A stretch of DNA of 52,395 nucleotides. Origin: Kiritimatiellia bacterium. Its GTDB lineage: Bacteria; Verrucomicrobiota; Kiritimatiellia; UBA8416; JADHWI01. The stretch's first letter is position 1. Each line of letters begins with the position of its first letter. The DNA lies in assembly GCA_016783565.1 (NCBI GenBank), contig JADHWI010000013.1, positions 1-52,395 of the forward strand, read 5' to 3'. Positions 16,219-26,378 of this stretch are shown here, in pieces. The notes under the pieces were generated by a model that was not told the DNA's origin, made no database searches, and saw only the letters and a list, made by a program, of their open reading frames with translations. Position numbers and translations under genes: made by a program.

Positions 16219-17557
16219 ATATTGTTTGCGGCATAGCCCGGTCTATCCGAACATGGCGCAGCTGTCCCACTTTTAAACCAGAGACCGGTTCAAACACCAC
16301 AATCTTATTTGTTCGTGTACGACCCGACCATTTCGCTTCGTTTCGCAAACTCACACCCTCGACCAATACTTCAACATGCGTTCCCACCAGTCGCTCATTC
16401 AGGGCGAGCCCCCGACTCTCCTGGTCGCTGAGAAGCAACTGATTGCGCTGTATTTTTACCTCATCAGGAACATCATCCTGCAGCGCCGCTGCTGGTGTTC
16501 CAGGGCGGGGAGAGTATTTAAAAATGAATGCATTGTCGAACTGCATTTCATTCATGAATGCACGCGTAGCGTTAAACTCGTCATCGGTCTCTCCCGGGAA
16601 ACCTACAATGACGTCAGTGGTCAGCCCTAATTCCGGTGCGACATCCCGCAATGCTGCAATGGCTTTTCTGTATACGTCTGTATCGTAACCGCGCCGCATA
16701 CGTTTCAGAAGACTATCGGCCCCCGACTGTACAGGGAGATGAAGATGTTCGCAAACCGAAGGAAGTTCCTTGAATGCACGCACCAGTTCGGGTGTGCATC
16801 CCGACGGATGTGCAGATGTAAATCGAATCCGCTGAACCCCCGCTATCGCATCAACAGACTCAAGCAATCGTGGCAGTGGCTCAGTAAAACCTGCAGACGA
16901 TTGAGTGCTTTCGTCAAAAACAGCGTTGGTCTTTCCGTACTGCGTTACACTCTGCCCCAGAAGACAGATTTCACGAATGCCCCCATCCGCAAGACTTTGA
17001 CATTCCTCAACAACCTTATCTGCCGGACGACTCCACTCGCGTCCCCTCACAGTGGGTACAATGCAATACGCACAACGCCGGTCGCAACCGAACAGAACAT
17101 TTACGAGTGCGGTTACACTGCCCTCTTCGTGTCCGCAAAGATCCTCAGCAAGGTCCAGGTTATCTCCCGTATCCAATACCGGTCCCTGTCCAGCCACCAC
17201 ACAATCCACAATTCCCGGAATAGCCGCCAGACGACGCGTTCCCACGGCGAAGTCCAACCCGGGCACCTTGTCGAACACCGTGTCGCCGAGCCGTTGGACC
17301 ATGCAGCCCATAACCCCGATGATTTGTGAACGCGCCTGCTTTCTTCTGGCCGAAACCAAAAGACCGAGCTTGCCCAATGCCTTGTCCTCGGCCTTGCCCC
17401 TCACACTGCATGTGTTCACAATGATCAGGTCTGAGGTGGCTTCGTTCTCCGCCGCATCCCACCCGTGCCGTGCCAGCAATACCCCAACGGCCTCCGTGTC
17501 CCGCTTGTTCATTTGGCATCCATAAGTATGAATATGGTAACGCTTATTGGCCGACAT
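16154..17557 (-). CDS. miaB: tRNA-2-methylthio-N6-dimethylallyladenosine synthase MiaB
   Basis: Radical-SAM methylthiotransferase that modifies A37 of tRNAs reading UNN codons. Its 467 aa hold the UPF0004 domain with three cluster cysteines (YGCQMNKRDT, NTCSVRGKAEDKA, GVMGCM), the radical SAM motif GCDRRCAYCIVP, and a C-terminal TRAM domain (near GTHVEVLVEG). YGCQMN and the overall layout favour MiaB over RimO or MtaB. The start overlaps the preceding AsmA-like gene by 14 nt; its SD (GAGGAGG) lies inside that gene. Confidence 0.95.
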   Translation of the reverse strand: MSANKRYHIHTYGCQMNKRDTEAVGVLLARHGWDAAENEATSDLIIVNTCSVRGKAEDKALGKLGLLVSARRKQARSQIIGVMGCMVQRLGDTVFDKVPGLDFAVGTRRLAAIPGIVDCVVAGQGPVLDTGDNLDLAEDLCGHEEGSVTALVNVLFGCDRRCAYCIVPTVRGREWSRPADKVVEECQSLADGGIREICLLGQSVTQYGKTNAVFDESTQSSAGFTEPLPRLLESVDAIAGVQRIRFTSAHPSGCTPELVRAFKELPSVCEHLHLPVQSGADSLLKRMRRGYDTDVYRKAIAALRDVAPELGLTTDVIVGFPGETDDEFNATRAFMNEMQFDNAFIFKYSPRPGTPAAALQDDVPDEVKIQRNQLLLSDQESRGLALNERLVGTHVEVLVEGVSLRNEAKWSGRTRTNKIVVFEPVSGLKVGQLRHVRIDRAMPQTIYGYIDDESFSNNTSTRDHDSL

Positions 17558-19481
17558 CCGGTTCTAATTCCTCCTCGTTATCCGCGGACTTCTCCTTGCG
17601 GGATTTCTTCAACCGTAGCTTTTCTAGCAACTCGCTGGAGAAATTAACCGCATACCAACGCGGCTCATCCACCGTACCCTCAAGGCGAAACTCCAATAGC
17701 TTCGTAATCGGCCAGGTTATGAACCGGACGATCTTCGCGAAAAACGGGTCGCTTTTCATCAACTTAATCTGAACTAGAAAATCAACTGATTTATCAAAAC
17801 TATAGTTGCCATGCCCGCTCATGCTGAATACATCACCATCAATCGAAATCCGATCCGAGTGCAGTTTTCCTCCACCCACGACAATGTCTGCATCCAACTC
17901 GCTTTGCCTGAGCACAAAATCCATTCCTGGAATAAGCTTGGACAATAATTCCGACAAACCTCCAAAGATCGGCAAGCGAAACACTCGACCTTCTCGCACC
18001 CGAATCCTGGAGGTGCCGCTTACCTTCTCGTTATGTGTCTTTCCAATGGGCCCGGAAACATTCAATCGCAGGGAGAAACTTCCTGAATAGTTATCATCTG
18101 CTTCCCCTCGCCAAAGCGTAACGATGGATGAGAAATTCGCTTCGTTTAAATCACCTCGAAACGTGTAATGCGGCACATCTTCAGAAATCGGATTTGCCAC
18201 AACCGTCGCAGTTCCAGTTAAAGCGCCATCACAAACAGTCGCCTGAATCTCATCAAACGTATTCGTGTAGCCCTTGTGTGTTAAGCGAAATCGATACCTA
18301 TCACTTAACAGTCTTTTGTATCCCAAGTGATCACCGCTGACCGTCGCCGTCAGCCTGCTTTTTTCAGGCGAATCAACATAAACATGACCTTCGGCTATTA
18401 TTTTATGCGCACCTTCAAGGCGAATCATCTTTGTCCAATCATTTGTTAAAACGCCGGTCATACGAGCTAAACTTCGCGGTTCAAGGGTTGATTCTCCAGA
18501 AAACACGACCGTCCGTTTACGCCCATCAGCCGTCAACGCTATGTTGGCAGCACCCTCCGGGCGTACCACATACAGCGGATCCAAAGTAACCACCGATTCG
18601 GTTGGACCGAACTGCATGCTCGTCTCAAAATTAATGCGCGTGGTTGACACACCGCAATAACGTGCATTCCGCGCCCAGGCTTGAGCCTCAATATCCAAGG
18701 TTGCATGACCATCCTTCTCGTCAGAAGGTTCCCGTGTAAATGTAAATGAAGCCGCGGGGGGATGTTTTGCATCGAACTCAAGCCTTGTCACAAGTTCCGT
18801 GCATACGTTCATACCCTTTTTCGCAAAGAAAGGCATAAATAATTTGGGGTCAAGCCGTGTTTCAAATTGCCCTGTAGTGATTCTGCTATCACGGTTGTAA
18901 ACAGCATTTCCGCGCGTGTTGATTTCATCCGCAACATGCCTCTCCCCAATCGTTGCCCGGATATCCTTGACCTCAACCTCCCGCCCCGTGCCAACAACAC
19001 GACAACGCACATGGCGAAGGTTTAGCTCTTGGCATACCGTATCCCAAAGTTCGAGGTCAAAACTTGAATGCCAGCTTGATGATTTCCTGCGGGAACCGCT
19101 CTTACCCGCTAAACCGGCCATTTCCGGCCGATAAACTCCACCGTGAATGCGAATGCTCCGCACCGGGTTACCATCCGAAAAAATGCGTGCCAACGGTATA
19201 TCCACCGAGACCTCATCGCCTTCCAGCATCGGAGGGCCAATTCGTCCTTTCACAAACCAACGCGCATTCTTAAGAATGAATCCTCGCGAGAGATTGTAAT
19301 ATAAGTGATCTGTCTCAATCGCCGTACTTCCTTGATTTAGCCTGGCGAGAATGGCGTCAGTCGTCCATCGTGGAAATCCGCGTGTCGTGACGAACACAAT
19401 GAAAACAACGCATGAAAGTACGAGCATCATAAAGAGGCGCGAGATAACACCCACGATGGATATGCGTCGCCGAGATGACAT
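17544..19481 (-). CDS. AsmA-like C-terminal-domain membrane-anchored protein
   Basis: A 645-aa protein with an N-terminal membrane anchor (about residues 9-30) and a long periplasmic beta-rich body. The last 180 residues match the AsmA-type C-terminal pattern (GTSRIRVREGRVFRLPIFGGLS, the SELDADIVVGGG segment, and DKSVDFLVQIKLM). AsmA/TamB-like proteins are thought to move or organise lipids between membranes. It starts 2 nt after the DUF4340 gene with GAGGTGA upstream, and overlaps miaB. This implies an outer membrane and an envelope role for the operon. Confidence 0.75.
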   Translation of the reverse strand: MSSRRRISIVGVISRLFMMLVLSCVVFIVFVTTRGFPRWTTDAILARLNQGSTAIETDHLYYNLSRGFILKNARWFVKGRIGPPMLEGDEVSVDIPLARIFSDGNPVRSIRIHGGVYRPEMAGLAGKSGSRRKSSSWHSSFDLELWDTVCQELNLRHVRCRVVGTGREVEVKDIRATIGERHVADEINTRGNAVYNRDSRITTGQFETRLDPKLFMPFFAKKGMNVCTELVTRLEFDAKHPPAASFTFTREPSDEKDGHATLDIEAQAWARNARYCGVSTTRINFETSMQFGPTESVVTLDPLYVVRPEGAANIALTADGRKRTVVFSGESTLEPRSLARMTGVLTNDWTKMIRLEGAHKIIAEGHVYVDSPEKSRLTATVSGDHLGYKRLLSDRYRFRLTHKGYTNTFDEIQATVCDGALTGTATVVANPISEDVPHYTFRGDLNEANFSSIVTLWRGEADDNYSGSFSLRLNVSGPIGKTHNEKVSGTSRIRVREGRVFRLPIFGGLSELLSKLIPGMDFVLRQSELDADIVVGGGKLHSDRISIDGDVFSMSGHGNYSFDKSVDFLVQIKLMKSDPFFAKIVRFITWPITKLLEFRLEGTVDEPRWYAVNFSSELLEKLRLKKSRKEKSADNEEELEPDVGQ

Positions 19482-19483
19482 GA

Positions 19484-21418
19484 TCAGTTCACCTCACTCT
19501 TCGGTTTCGGAGCGATCAGGTTTCGCGTGAAAAGCGTCATCATCTCAAGAGGTACGGTAAAGCGCACATCCTGCCCCTTTACCATCGCTGTAACACCTGC
19601 CTTGTTCGCCCTGCGTCCGAAAAGGATGGTTTTCTGAATGCCGGCATCACCGGTGAGCCCAAGCGTGAGGGCTGCAGAGGGCTGATCGAACCCGAACGTT
19701 TCGACATCCACGGCTGAAACTGCGGCAATATTCGATACCCGCAAATTTGCACAGAGCAAGAGGATATCATTAATTGATTCGATAATTGGCAGTGCCTCTT
19801 CATCTTGAGCCGCCCAATCACCGTCGGCCATCCGTACGACACATTGCTCTCGCTCCCCGATGGATAGACTCACGCGCATAACCTCCTCCGGGGGAATCGT
19901 CAGGACGGTTCGATCCCGGAAGTGAAGGACGTTTGAGGGAGACAATCGCGGATCAGCAGCAAGTGTGGATGCCACAAAGAATATCTCATCTGAATCCCCC
20001 ATGGCGGCGTAACGATAAGACGATCCGCCCTGCTCCACGACGGCACCAATTCGTAGCAGGCGAGTCGCAGGATCTGTGACAACTGTAGATATTGAAGCAT
20101 CTACTGTTTCAACATCCGGGTCCTCTTTTACTCGCGTCTCATCCTCGCGCTGCTTTCCAATTTCAACAGTACAAATCGGTGGATGTAACCCCGCCACGGC
20201 CATATTCGTTGGCTGAACAGAGGGAAACAGACTCACTTCCCATTGCAAAACATCTCGAACAAAATATTCAACTACCTGTACCTCAGCTTTCACATGCAAG
20301 GGTTCGACGATAAACCACGCCGCATCCTCATCATGCGCAAGAGAAAAGCGTCGGTCGTTATTCATAACCGACACAAACGATACCCCTTCAGGAATCATTG
20401 AAAAGATTCGCGGGTCACGAAAGGTCTGCATACTCAAACAAACCGCATCGACAATTCCTTTAGGCACAGTGTAAACGGACGGGGCGTCACCCAGCTTCGC
20501 ATAGATGTGATCTTCCGATTCGGCACTTTGCTTCCCTAATAATAAATCCTGGCGCCCTCCATCTGCACCAAGCCACACAGAAACGCGCACGGCCTCTCCT
20601 TCTCCCAAACCATATGGCTCGACGCTCGTGAGCGAGGACAATTCGGGAATGTTATCCTGTGCGTTCGGCTCGGCGACCTCTGCCTCTGCATCCCAAACAA
20701 AACGTTGCACCTCTAAATCAAACAATGCGTCCAGCACCCGGCTTACCTGTACCTCATTGGCTCTGGCTGCCACAGGCTGCTGCAGCATCCAGGCATCATC
20801 CGTGCGGGTGATCTGCAAAAAACCACTAACATTACTGTCAATCTCAAGCCGCATGATCTTAGCGGCATCCCCATGCAACAGCGATCGGTCTCGCAGCATG
20901 GGCACGCCTCCTGGAATGGCATTTGTGAAACTGTCAGGAACTACGACCACGTCTTCGTCCCCCAACACTTGTACGTAAAGAAGATTGCCCAACGGGGCAG
21001 CATCCCCAACAAAAAGAATCTTTTGCCCGAGCTTGTGCTTCAACACAATACGGAGTGCAGGATCTTCAAGACCATAATCTGTCAACGCAAGGTCACGTGT
21101 CACCCTTTGTTCAGGTAGAATCCGCTCATTCCCGGACAAAGACTCCAACGCACTTAACAGACGATCAACAGTGGCGCCATCCGCACGAGCCTGAAGCGGC
21201 CGTTGGATCATCCATCGGTCATCAATGCGTTCGCACTCAATCATTAAATCACCACTTGTGATGGAGAACATGGTGATAGCTTCAGCCGTGACATCAAGGA
21301 ACCGTTCCATGCTCTGCATGGTTTCACGACGATGTTGGCGGTGTCGTTCAGAGAGTTGAATCACCCACCAAAGTCCCGCGCAAACCAGTAGTAACCAGAG
21401 TGTTGTCTTGATATTCAT
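19484..21418 (-). CDS. DUF4340-domain inner-membrane protein
   Basis: A 644-aa protein from ATG 21418 (MNIKTTLWLLLVCAGLWWVI), with a membrane anchor in the first 20 residues. At least two DUF4340-like repeats follow, recognisable by DRWMIQRPLQARADGATVDR, DDAWMLQQPVAARANEVQVS and the YGLEDPALRI/YGLGEGEAVRV strands. The upstream in-frame extension to 21499 overlaps the GldG-like gene and is not credible. DUF4340 proteins regularly follow GldG-type ABC genes in PVC and other bacteria; their activity is unknown. It probably acts with the ABC transporter in the periplasm. Confidence 0.85.
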   Translation of the reverse strand: MNIKTTLWLLLVCAGLWWVIQLSERHRQHRRETMQSMERFLDVTAEAITMFSITSGDLMIECERIDDRWMIQRPLQARADGATVDRLLSALESLSGNERILPEQRVTRDLALTDYGLEDPALRIVLKHKLGQKILFVGDAAPLGNLLYVQVLGDEDVVVVPDSFTNAIPGGVPMLRDRSLLHGDAAKIMRLEIDSNVSGFLQITRTDDAWMLQQPVAARANEVQVSRVLDALFDLEVQRFVWDAEAEVAEPNAQDNIPELSSLTSVEPYGLGEGEAVRVSVWLGADGGRQDLLLGKQSAESEDHIYAKLGDAPSVYTVPKGIVDAVCLSMQTFRDPRIFSMIPEGVSFVSVMNNDRRFSLAHDEDAAWFIVEPLHVKAEVQVVEYFVRDVLQWEVSLFPSVQPTNMAVAGLHPPICTVEIGKQREDETRVKEDPDVETVDASISTVVTDPATRLLRIGAVVEQGGSSYRYAAMGDSDEIFFVASTLAADPRLSPSNVLHFRDRTVLTIPPEEVMRVSLSIGEREQCVVRMADGDWAAQDEEALPIIESINDILLLCANLRVSNIAAVSAVDVETFGFDQPSAALTLGLTGDAGIQKTILFGRRANKAGVTAMVKGQDVRFTVPLEMMTLFTRNLIAPKPKSEVN

Positions 21419-21455
21419 AACTATGTGCCGAATCTGATTTCCCAACCAAGCCCTG

Positions 21456-22970
21456 TTACTGTTGTCGGGACAAATGAACAATGACACCCACTGCACCAAA
21501 CAGCATAGGGATTCCAGCGAGAACGATCAGGTAAGCAAGCTGCCATTGACGACGGCTCATGTCGGGACGCAGTTCCCCTGGCGTCTTCGGTGAAATCGCC
21601 AGGAGTGCTTCGCGCTCCAGGAGCCAGTTCAACGAACTCAAAAAGAAATCCAGATTGCCCCCCACCCCGGTTCGCAGCGCTCCATTTGCCACAAAATCAG
21701 CATCCCCGATAACCACCATCCGCGTGGGGACAAGCTCGACATCAATGCCGCCGATCGGTCCCTTTTCCAAAGCCACGGCCACAGGCCAAGGTCCAAGCTC
21801 ATCCACACCTTCATCAAACTGGGGGGGCTGTTGTTCGAGGTTGAACTCTGCCCATGATTGCCCCGTACTCTCCGCGAGCACCGTCACCTGGGGTTTGTCT
21901 TCCGCAACATCCTCTCCGTCAACCGATCCAGAGTGATAAACTCGGACAGAGCGCGGGCTATAAAACATGCTGGTAATCCCCGTCAATTTACGTGTCACAG
22001 GGTGATCGCCGTAGGCATTAACAATCAGATCACGGCCCGTCAACGTCAACCCGACGACCGCATCGGCTGCCAGCGTGACACCCCAACGCTCAAGCAAGGG
22101 CTCCAACCCCGTATCCTGCCCTGGTTCCAACAAAAGCAAGATCCGTCCGTGTTGCTCCAAAAATGCAGAAATCAACGATACTTCCGTTGCACTGAGCGAA
22201 CGTGAAGGTCCCGCAATCACGAGCGCGCTACAATCTTTAGGCACCCCACCTGTTTCGGCCAGAAGTAATGACCGCACCTCAATATTGTCCCGCTTCAACT
22301 CGCGAGCCAGCCCCGAGTAACCATTTAATGCCCCGAAATCAGCCGGTGACTTCTCACCATGCCCCGTCAGAAAATAAACCGTGGGACGTGCCGCTTCGAC
22401 GACGCTTTGAATCGCGCTGGAAACAACCTGCTCCCCGCCGAAAGCCACCTTCTTCTTTGTCACCGAGCGTCCACCATCAAGCGCATAATGGTAATCGGCT
22501 AGATCTTTAGCCGCGATCTGCATGGTTTGGCTCCCGCTTCGAACCACAATGAGGTTTGGCTTATCGACGTCATACTCTTTTGCCAGTTCGCGGGTTCTCG
22601 CCATATCCCTGTCGGGATCCAGCATTTCAACCGAAAGTTTGGCCCCCTGTCCATTCACCGCCTCGTATTCGTACTCTCGCAGGAGATTGCGCACGTCGTC
22701 AAAGAGGACGTGGCTGCGCTGAAAGAACGATACAATAGAAACGGGCGATTCGAGATTCGCAATCAGCCCGCACGTCTTGTCTGAAAGACGATAGTAATTA
22801 CGTGTGCTGATGTCCCAGCGTTGGAAGTGTTGTAGCGACAGCACATTGGCAAACAACAATGCGATGCTTGCAAGAACCAGCGCCACAAGTACGTTTAATC
22901 CTGTTGCAACACGCCGACCTCGTCGCAACCAAATGCTGCGCTTTGCAACCCTGTCTTGTACTTGACTCAT
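21456..22970 (-). CDS. GldG-family ABC transporter auxiliary protein
   Basis: A 504-aa protein from ATG 22970. It has an N-terminal helix (about residues 25-45), a large extracytoplasmic ABC_transp_aux/GldG domain (RNYYRLSDKTCGLI, VSIVSFFQRS, PTVYFLTGHGEKSP, LLLLEPGQD), and a C-terminal helix (QLAYLIVLAGIPMLFGAVGVIV). In Flavobacterium, GldG belongs with GldA and GldF to an ABC transporter linked to gliding; distant bacteria have it without known gliding. The frame extends upstream to 23168 over the permease gene, which I reject. It lies 16 nt after the permease. Confidence 0.9.
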   Translation of the reverse strand: MSQVQDRVAKRSIWLRRGRRVATGLNVLVALVLASIALLFANVLSLQHFQRWDISTRNYYRLSDKTCGLIANLESPVSIVSFFQRSHVLFDDVRNLLREYEYEAVNGQGAKLSVEMLDPDRDMARTRELAKEYDVDKPNLIVVRSGSQTMQIAAKDLADYHYALDGGRSVTKKKVAFGGEQVVSSAIQSVVEAARPTVYFLTGHGEKSPADFGALNGYSGLARELKRDNIEVRSLLLAETGGVPKDCSALVIAGPSRSLSATEVSLISAFLEQHGRILLLLEPGQDTGLEPLLERWGVTLAADAVVGLTLTGRDLIVNAYGDHPVTRKLTGITSMFYSPRSVRVYHSGSVDGEDVAEDKPQVTVLAESTGQSWAEFNLEQQPPQFDEGVDELGPWPVAVALEKGPIGGIDVELVPTRMVVIGDADFVANGALRTGVGGNLDFFLSSLNWLLEREALLAISPKTPGELRPDMSRRQWQLAYLIVLAGIPMLFGAVGVIVHLSRQQ

Positions 22971-22986
22971 AGCTTCGTGATCCTTA

Positions 22987-23718
22987 TCAGCGCCAGCGAC
23001 GCGATTCCAATACCTTGATGGCTGTAAACAGCAGAAAGCAGGTTCCTGACAAATATAAAACCAGCGGGCGCGTGTCGATTGATCCGCGTGAGAAATCGAC
23101 AATGTGCGTGTCCGCAGAGAGGTATTCCAGCACACGATCCGTTCCGAAAGGCAGGGACGATCCGGCACTACGAATTAGAAATGGAAAGCATATGGCACAA
23201 AAACAGGCAATGGCGGCTACAATCTGATTGCGGGTTAAAAGCGACGCCAACAAACCAATCGCAATGCAAAAACCTGATATCACAAGAAATATCAATAGAC
23301 CTCCCAGCATACAGCCTCCATCCATGCTATCAATACCAGGACTCAACCACTGCAGGAGATATGCAATACCCATGGCCGGCACCGCGGCAAAAATAAGAAA
23401 ACAAAACGCACCAAGATATTTGCCTAAAACAACCTGCAAATCCGTAATCGGTGCGGTCATCAGACTTTCAATTGTCCCGCTTCGCTTTTCTTCGGCAAAC
23501 AGACGCATGGTGATGCTGGTCACAAAAAGAGGAAGCCAGAAAAACACGGATACAAAAAGAAGAGTCTCAGGCATTTCCTGCTGTCCGGAATTGGCCTCCA
23601 CGGCTTGCAGAAAAGTCCATCCTGCCACAAAAAGGTATGTCGACATCGTCACATAGGCAACCGGAGACAGAAATGAAGTCATCAGTTCGCGACGCCATAG
23701 TATCAGCAGAGTTCTCAA
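22987..23718 (-). CDS. ABC-2-type permease (GldF-like)
   Basis: A 243-aa integral membrane protein with about six helices (SPVAYVTMSTYLFVAGW, YLGAFCFLIFAAVPAMGIAYL and others) and the cytoplasmic loop LFAEEKRSGTIESLMTAPIT typical of ABC-2 permeases. Forms the channel for the ATPase encoded just upstream, whose stop overlaps this start by 4 nt. Cargo is unknown. Confidence 0.92.
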   Translation of the reverse strand: MRTLLILWRRELMTSFLSPVAYVTMSTYLFVAGWTFLQAVEANSGQQEMPETLLFVSVFFWLPLFVTSITMRLFAEEKRSGTIESLMTAPITDLQVVLGKYLGAFCFLIFAAVPAMGIAYLLQWLSPGIDSMDGGCMLGGLLIFLVISGFCIAIGLLASLLTRNQIVAAIACFCAICFPFLIRSAGSSLPFGTDRVLEYLSADTHIVDFSRGSIDTRPLVLYLSGTCFLLFTAIKVLESRRWR

Positions 23719-24650
23719 CGCTCTCCTCCTTCCGTCATCGCAACAAAAATATCTTCAAGATTTGCCTGATTCATTGTTAATTCTCGTAACACCCAGCCAT
23801 GCATGCGGGCCAAATCAAAAATCTCTGTCCTGACATCAGAATCATTGGTGCACTCACACACACAACGTTCCCACTGCCCAACCTGCGTTGAAGAGACACG
23901 AACCACAGGATCAAGGGCTTCCAATCCCTCACGAATCTGCGCCGCAGGTCCCTTTGCTTCCACAATGATGTTTCGATTTCCGCGCATCAATCCAAGCATA
24001 TCGGAGGTCGCTTCAGAAGCAACAATACGACCATGATTAATAATCAGGATGCGATCACACACCGACTCGACTTCCGGAAGAATATGACTGGAAAGCAAAA
24101 CCGTATACCGTCCGCCGAGCCCACGAATGAGATGACGAATGTGTCGTATCTGGTTCGGATCCAAGCCGATGGATGGCTCGTCAAGAATCAGAACATCCGG
24201 CTCGTGAATGAGCGCATCTGCCAGCCCAACGCGTTGTCGATATCCCTTCGATAGGTGTCCAATAATTCGATTGTAGCAGGACTCCAGGCTGCATGATGCG
24301 AGTACGTCATCCAACCGGCTTTCCACACGCCGTCCACGGAGTCCCTTGAGTCTGGCTCGAAAACGCAGATATTCGTTTACTCGCATCTCCATGTAAAGAG
24401 GAACGCTCTCAGGCATATATCCTACACAGTAACGCACATCCAGTGCCTCTCGAACAACATCGTAGCCGGCAATGCTTGCACTGCCACCCGTCGGAGGCAA
24501 AAAACACGATAAGATACGCATTGTGGTCGTTTTGCCTGCACCATTAGGCCCCAAAAAACCAACCACTTCGCCCTTTTTCACCTCAAAGCTCAAATCGTCA
24601 ACCGCCACGCGGCCACCAAATCGCTTCGTAAGATGCTCCACTCGTATCAT
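23715..24650 (-). CDS. ABC transporter ATP-binding protein (GldA-like)
   Basis: A 311-aa ATPase from ATG 24650 (MIRVEHLTKRFGG). It carries Walker A GPNGAGKTTT, the signature LSKGYRQRVGLA, Walker B VLILDEPSIGLDPNQ and the switch histidine in SSHILPEVE. The C-terminal 80-residue extension is usual for DrrA/GldA-type ATPases. The longer frame to 24773 is rejected because the family start is at 24650. First gene of the seven-gene minus-strand operon, and the likely motor for the permease and GldG-like protein. Confidence 0.94.
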   Translation of the reverse strand: MIRVEHLTKRFGGRVAVDDLSFEVKKGEVVGFLGPNGAGKTTTMRILSCFLPPTGGSASIAGYDVVREALDVRYCVGYMPESVPLYMEMRVNEYLRFRARLKGLRGRRVESRLDDVLASCSLESCYNRIIGHLSKGYRQRVGLADALIHEPDVLILDEPSIGLDPNQIRHIRHLIRGLGGRYTVLLSSHILPEVESVCDRILIINHGRIVASEATSDMLGLMRGNRNIIVEAKGPAAQIREGLEALDPVVRVSSTQVGQWERCVCECTNDSDVRTEIFDLARMHGWVLRELTMNQANLEDIFVAMTEGGER

Positions 24651-24756
24651 AACGCTTACTGCTTCCTGCGGGTACACCAATGCATTAAAGTGCCTGCACC
24701 ACCTACTTGAAACGTCAACCAACACAACGACCAAAGCACTGTGACAAACACGACGG

Positions 24757-24784
24757 TTGACCCAATTAATCAAAACGCTATTAT
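24757..24784 (+). promoter_or_regulatory. sigma-70-type promoter of the DUF2851 gene
   Basis: Plus strand: -35 TTGACC (24757-24762), a 16-bp spacer, and -10 TATTAT (24779-24784). The predicted transcription start is at about 24791, leaving a leader of roughly 80 nt before the GTG at 24870. Confidence 0.55.
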
Positions 24785-24869
24785 GGGTTTTCCTGTAGCC
24801 CCGTCAAGGGTGCGAAGACATCTACTGTGTTTTGTCATGGGAGGCTGCAGTATCCTCGGGAGATAAACG

Positions 24870-26378
24870 GTGAATAATCTTACTGGATTGGATGTTTCGC
24901 AATATCCCTTCTATCCTCGCTCTGCCGCCTACCGCGAGCTGTTGCCCAACCCTCGACAACGGGTTGAAGAGCGCTCTTCCCGCTATGGCGTTTTTCCATA
25001 TTCAGAACGCCATTTACAGTGCTTGTGGGCTGATAAACACTGGCGACCTGACCTGCAAACATCTGTAGCTGAAGATGTTACAGTTCTATCTCCAGGCCGC
25101 TGGAATCTTGAGGCAGGGCCGGATTTTCTGGATGCCGTACTTCTTGCCGGTCCCGACAAGAGGCGAATAGTGGGTGACGTTGAGATTCATATTCGACCTG
25201 AAGATTGGGAACATCACGGTCACTCCAACGATCCTCGCTACTCTCGAGTCATTGCACATGTGACCTATTTCCCCGGCACAATAAAAACAGACACACTTCC
25301 TGGCGGTGCAATGCAAATTGCCCTGCGTGACCCTCTGCGTTCTGATCCTGAATTCTCTTTTGAAAACATTGATGTCACTGCATACCCTTACGAGGTGACG
25401 CGCACAGAGCTTAGGGCTTGCGCACAAGCTCTGAATCAAGCGGACGACCCCGACGCACAGGCAACCATATTGATGGCCGCGGGTGAAGAACGTTTGCGCA
25501 TCAAATCACAGCGTTTTCAGCATATTATGGCTGAGCAGGGTGAGGAACAGACCCTATATATGGAAACCATGGCTGCGCTGGGATATAAACACAACCGTTT
25601 CCCTTTTCGATTGCTTGCCATGCGCGTGCCTGTCTCTCAATTGCAACAGATGACTTGCGATGCCGATTCCGCCTACGCCCTACTTGCCGGCGTATCCGGA
25701 CTGCTACCCGAAAAACTGGACTCTCATTGGGGCGCGGATGCTCGCGCTTTCGTACGACGTATCTGGGATACATGGTGGAAGCAACGCAATGCATGGGAAC
25801 ATGCAATCATGGATCAGACCCTCTGGCAGTCTGCAAGCATTCGCCCACAAAACCATCCACGGCGGCGACTAGCTGCAGCCGCCGGACTGTTTGGCGCTAA
25901 GCCGGACGTCTTTACACGTCTGACAACATTGGATACTGGAGACGCTCGCAATTGGTTTCGGCAAGCTAAGGAAATTTTGACGGAAATCAACGCGCCTGCG
26001 TTCTGGCAACACCACCTGGGCCTTGCTGGAAAACGCAATGCAACGCCTGTAAGCGTACTTGGTCCTTCGCGAGCTGCCGCGATTGTGAGCAATGTGTTCG
26101 TGCCGTTCCTTGCCGCCACGGGAAAGCCAATACAGCACCTTCTTGACCATCTACCATCTCAGGGGGGCAATGCCATCACACGTCAGACCGCCACGATTCT
26201 CTTTGGACGCGATCACAATCCAGCCCTGTATAGAAACGGACTGAGAGAACAGGGGCTGATTCAAATCTTTCACGATTTCTGCATCCATCTGGGTGCAACA
26301 TGTGAAGAGTGTCCTTTCCCATCCTCTATTTCCGCGCGCTTTCCACCGCCCGATCATTCAGTCAACGTCGGGCAATAA
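24870..26378 (+). CDS. DUF2851 family protein
   Basis: A 502-aa cytoplasmic protein of a family found mostly in Bacteroidota and PVC bacteria; the function is not established. Typical family phrases are GRWNLEAGPDFLDAVL, GDVEIHIRPEDWEHHGH, and the C-terminal cysteine cluster GATCEECPFP. GTG 24870 follows GGGAG. The last 21 bases overlap the 3' end of the converging GDT1-ferritin gene. Confidence 0.88.
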   Translation: MNNLTGLDVSQYPFYPRSAAYRELLPNPRQRVEERSSRYGVFPYSERHLQCLWADKHWRPDLQTSVAEDVTVLSPGRWNLEAGPDFLDAVLLAGPDKRRIVGDVEIHIRPEDWEHHGHSNDPRYSRVIAHVTYFPGTIKTDTLPGGAMQIALRDPLRSDPEFSFENIDVTAYPYEVTRTELRACAQALNQADDPDAQATILMAAGEERLRIKSQRFQHIMAEQGEEQTLYMETMAALGYKHNRFPFRLLAMRVPVSQLQQMTCDADSAYALLAGVSGLLPEKLDSHWGADARAFVRRIWDTWWKQRNAWEHAIMDQTLWQSASIRPQNHPRRRLAAAAGLFGAKPDVFTRLTTLDTGDARNWFRQAKEILTEINAPAFWQHHLGLAGKRNATPVSVLGPSRAAAIVSNVFVPFLAATGKPIQHLLDHLPSQGGNAITRQTATILFGRDHNPALYRNGLREQGLIQIFHDFCIHLGATCEECPFPSSISARFPPPDHSVNVGQ

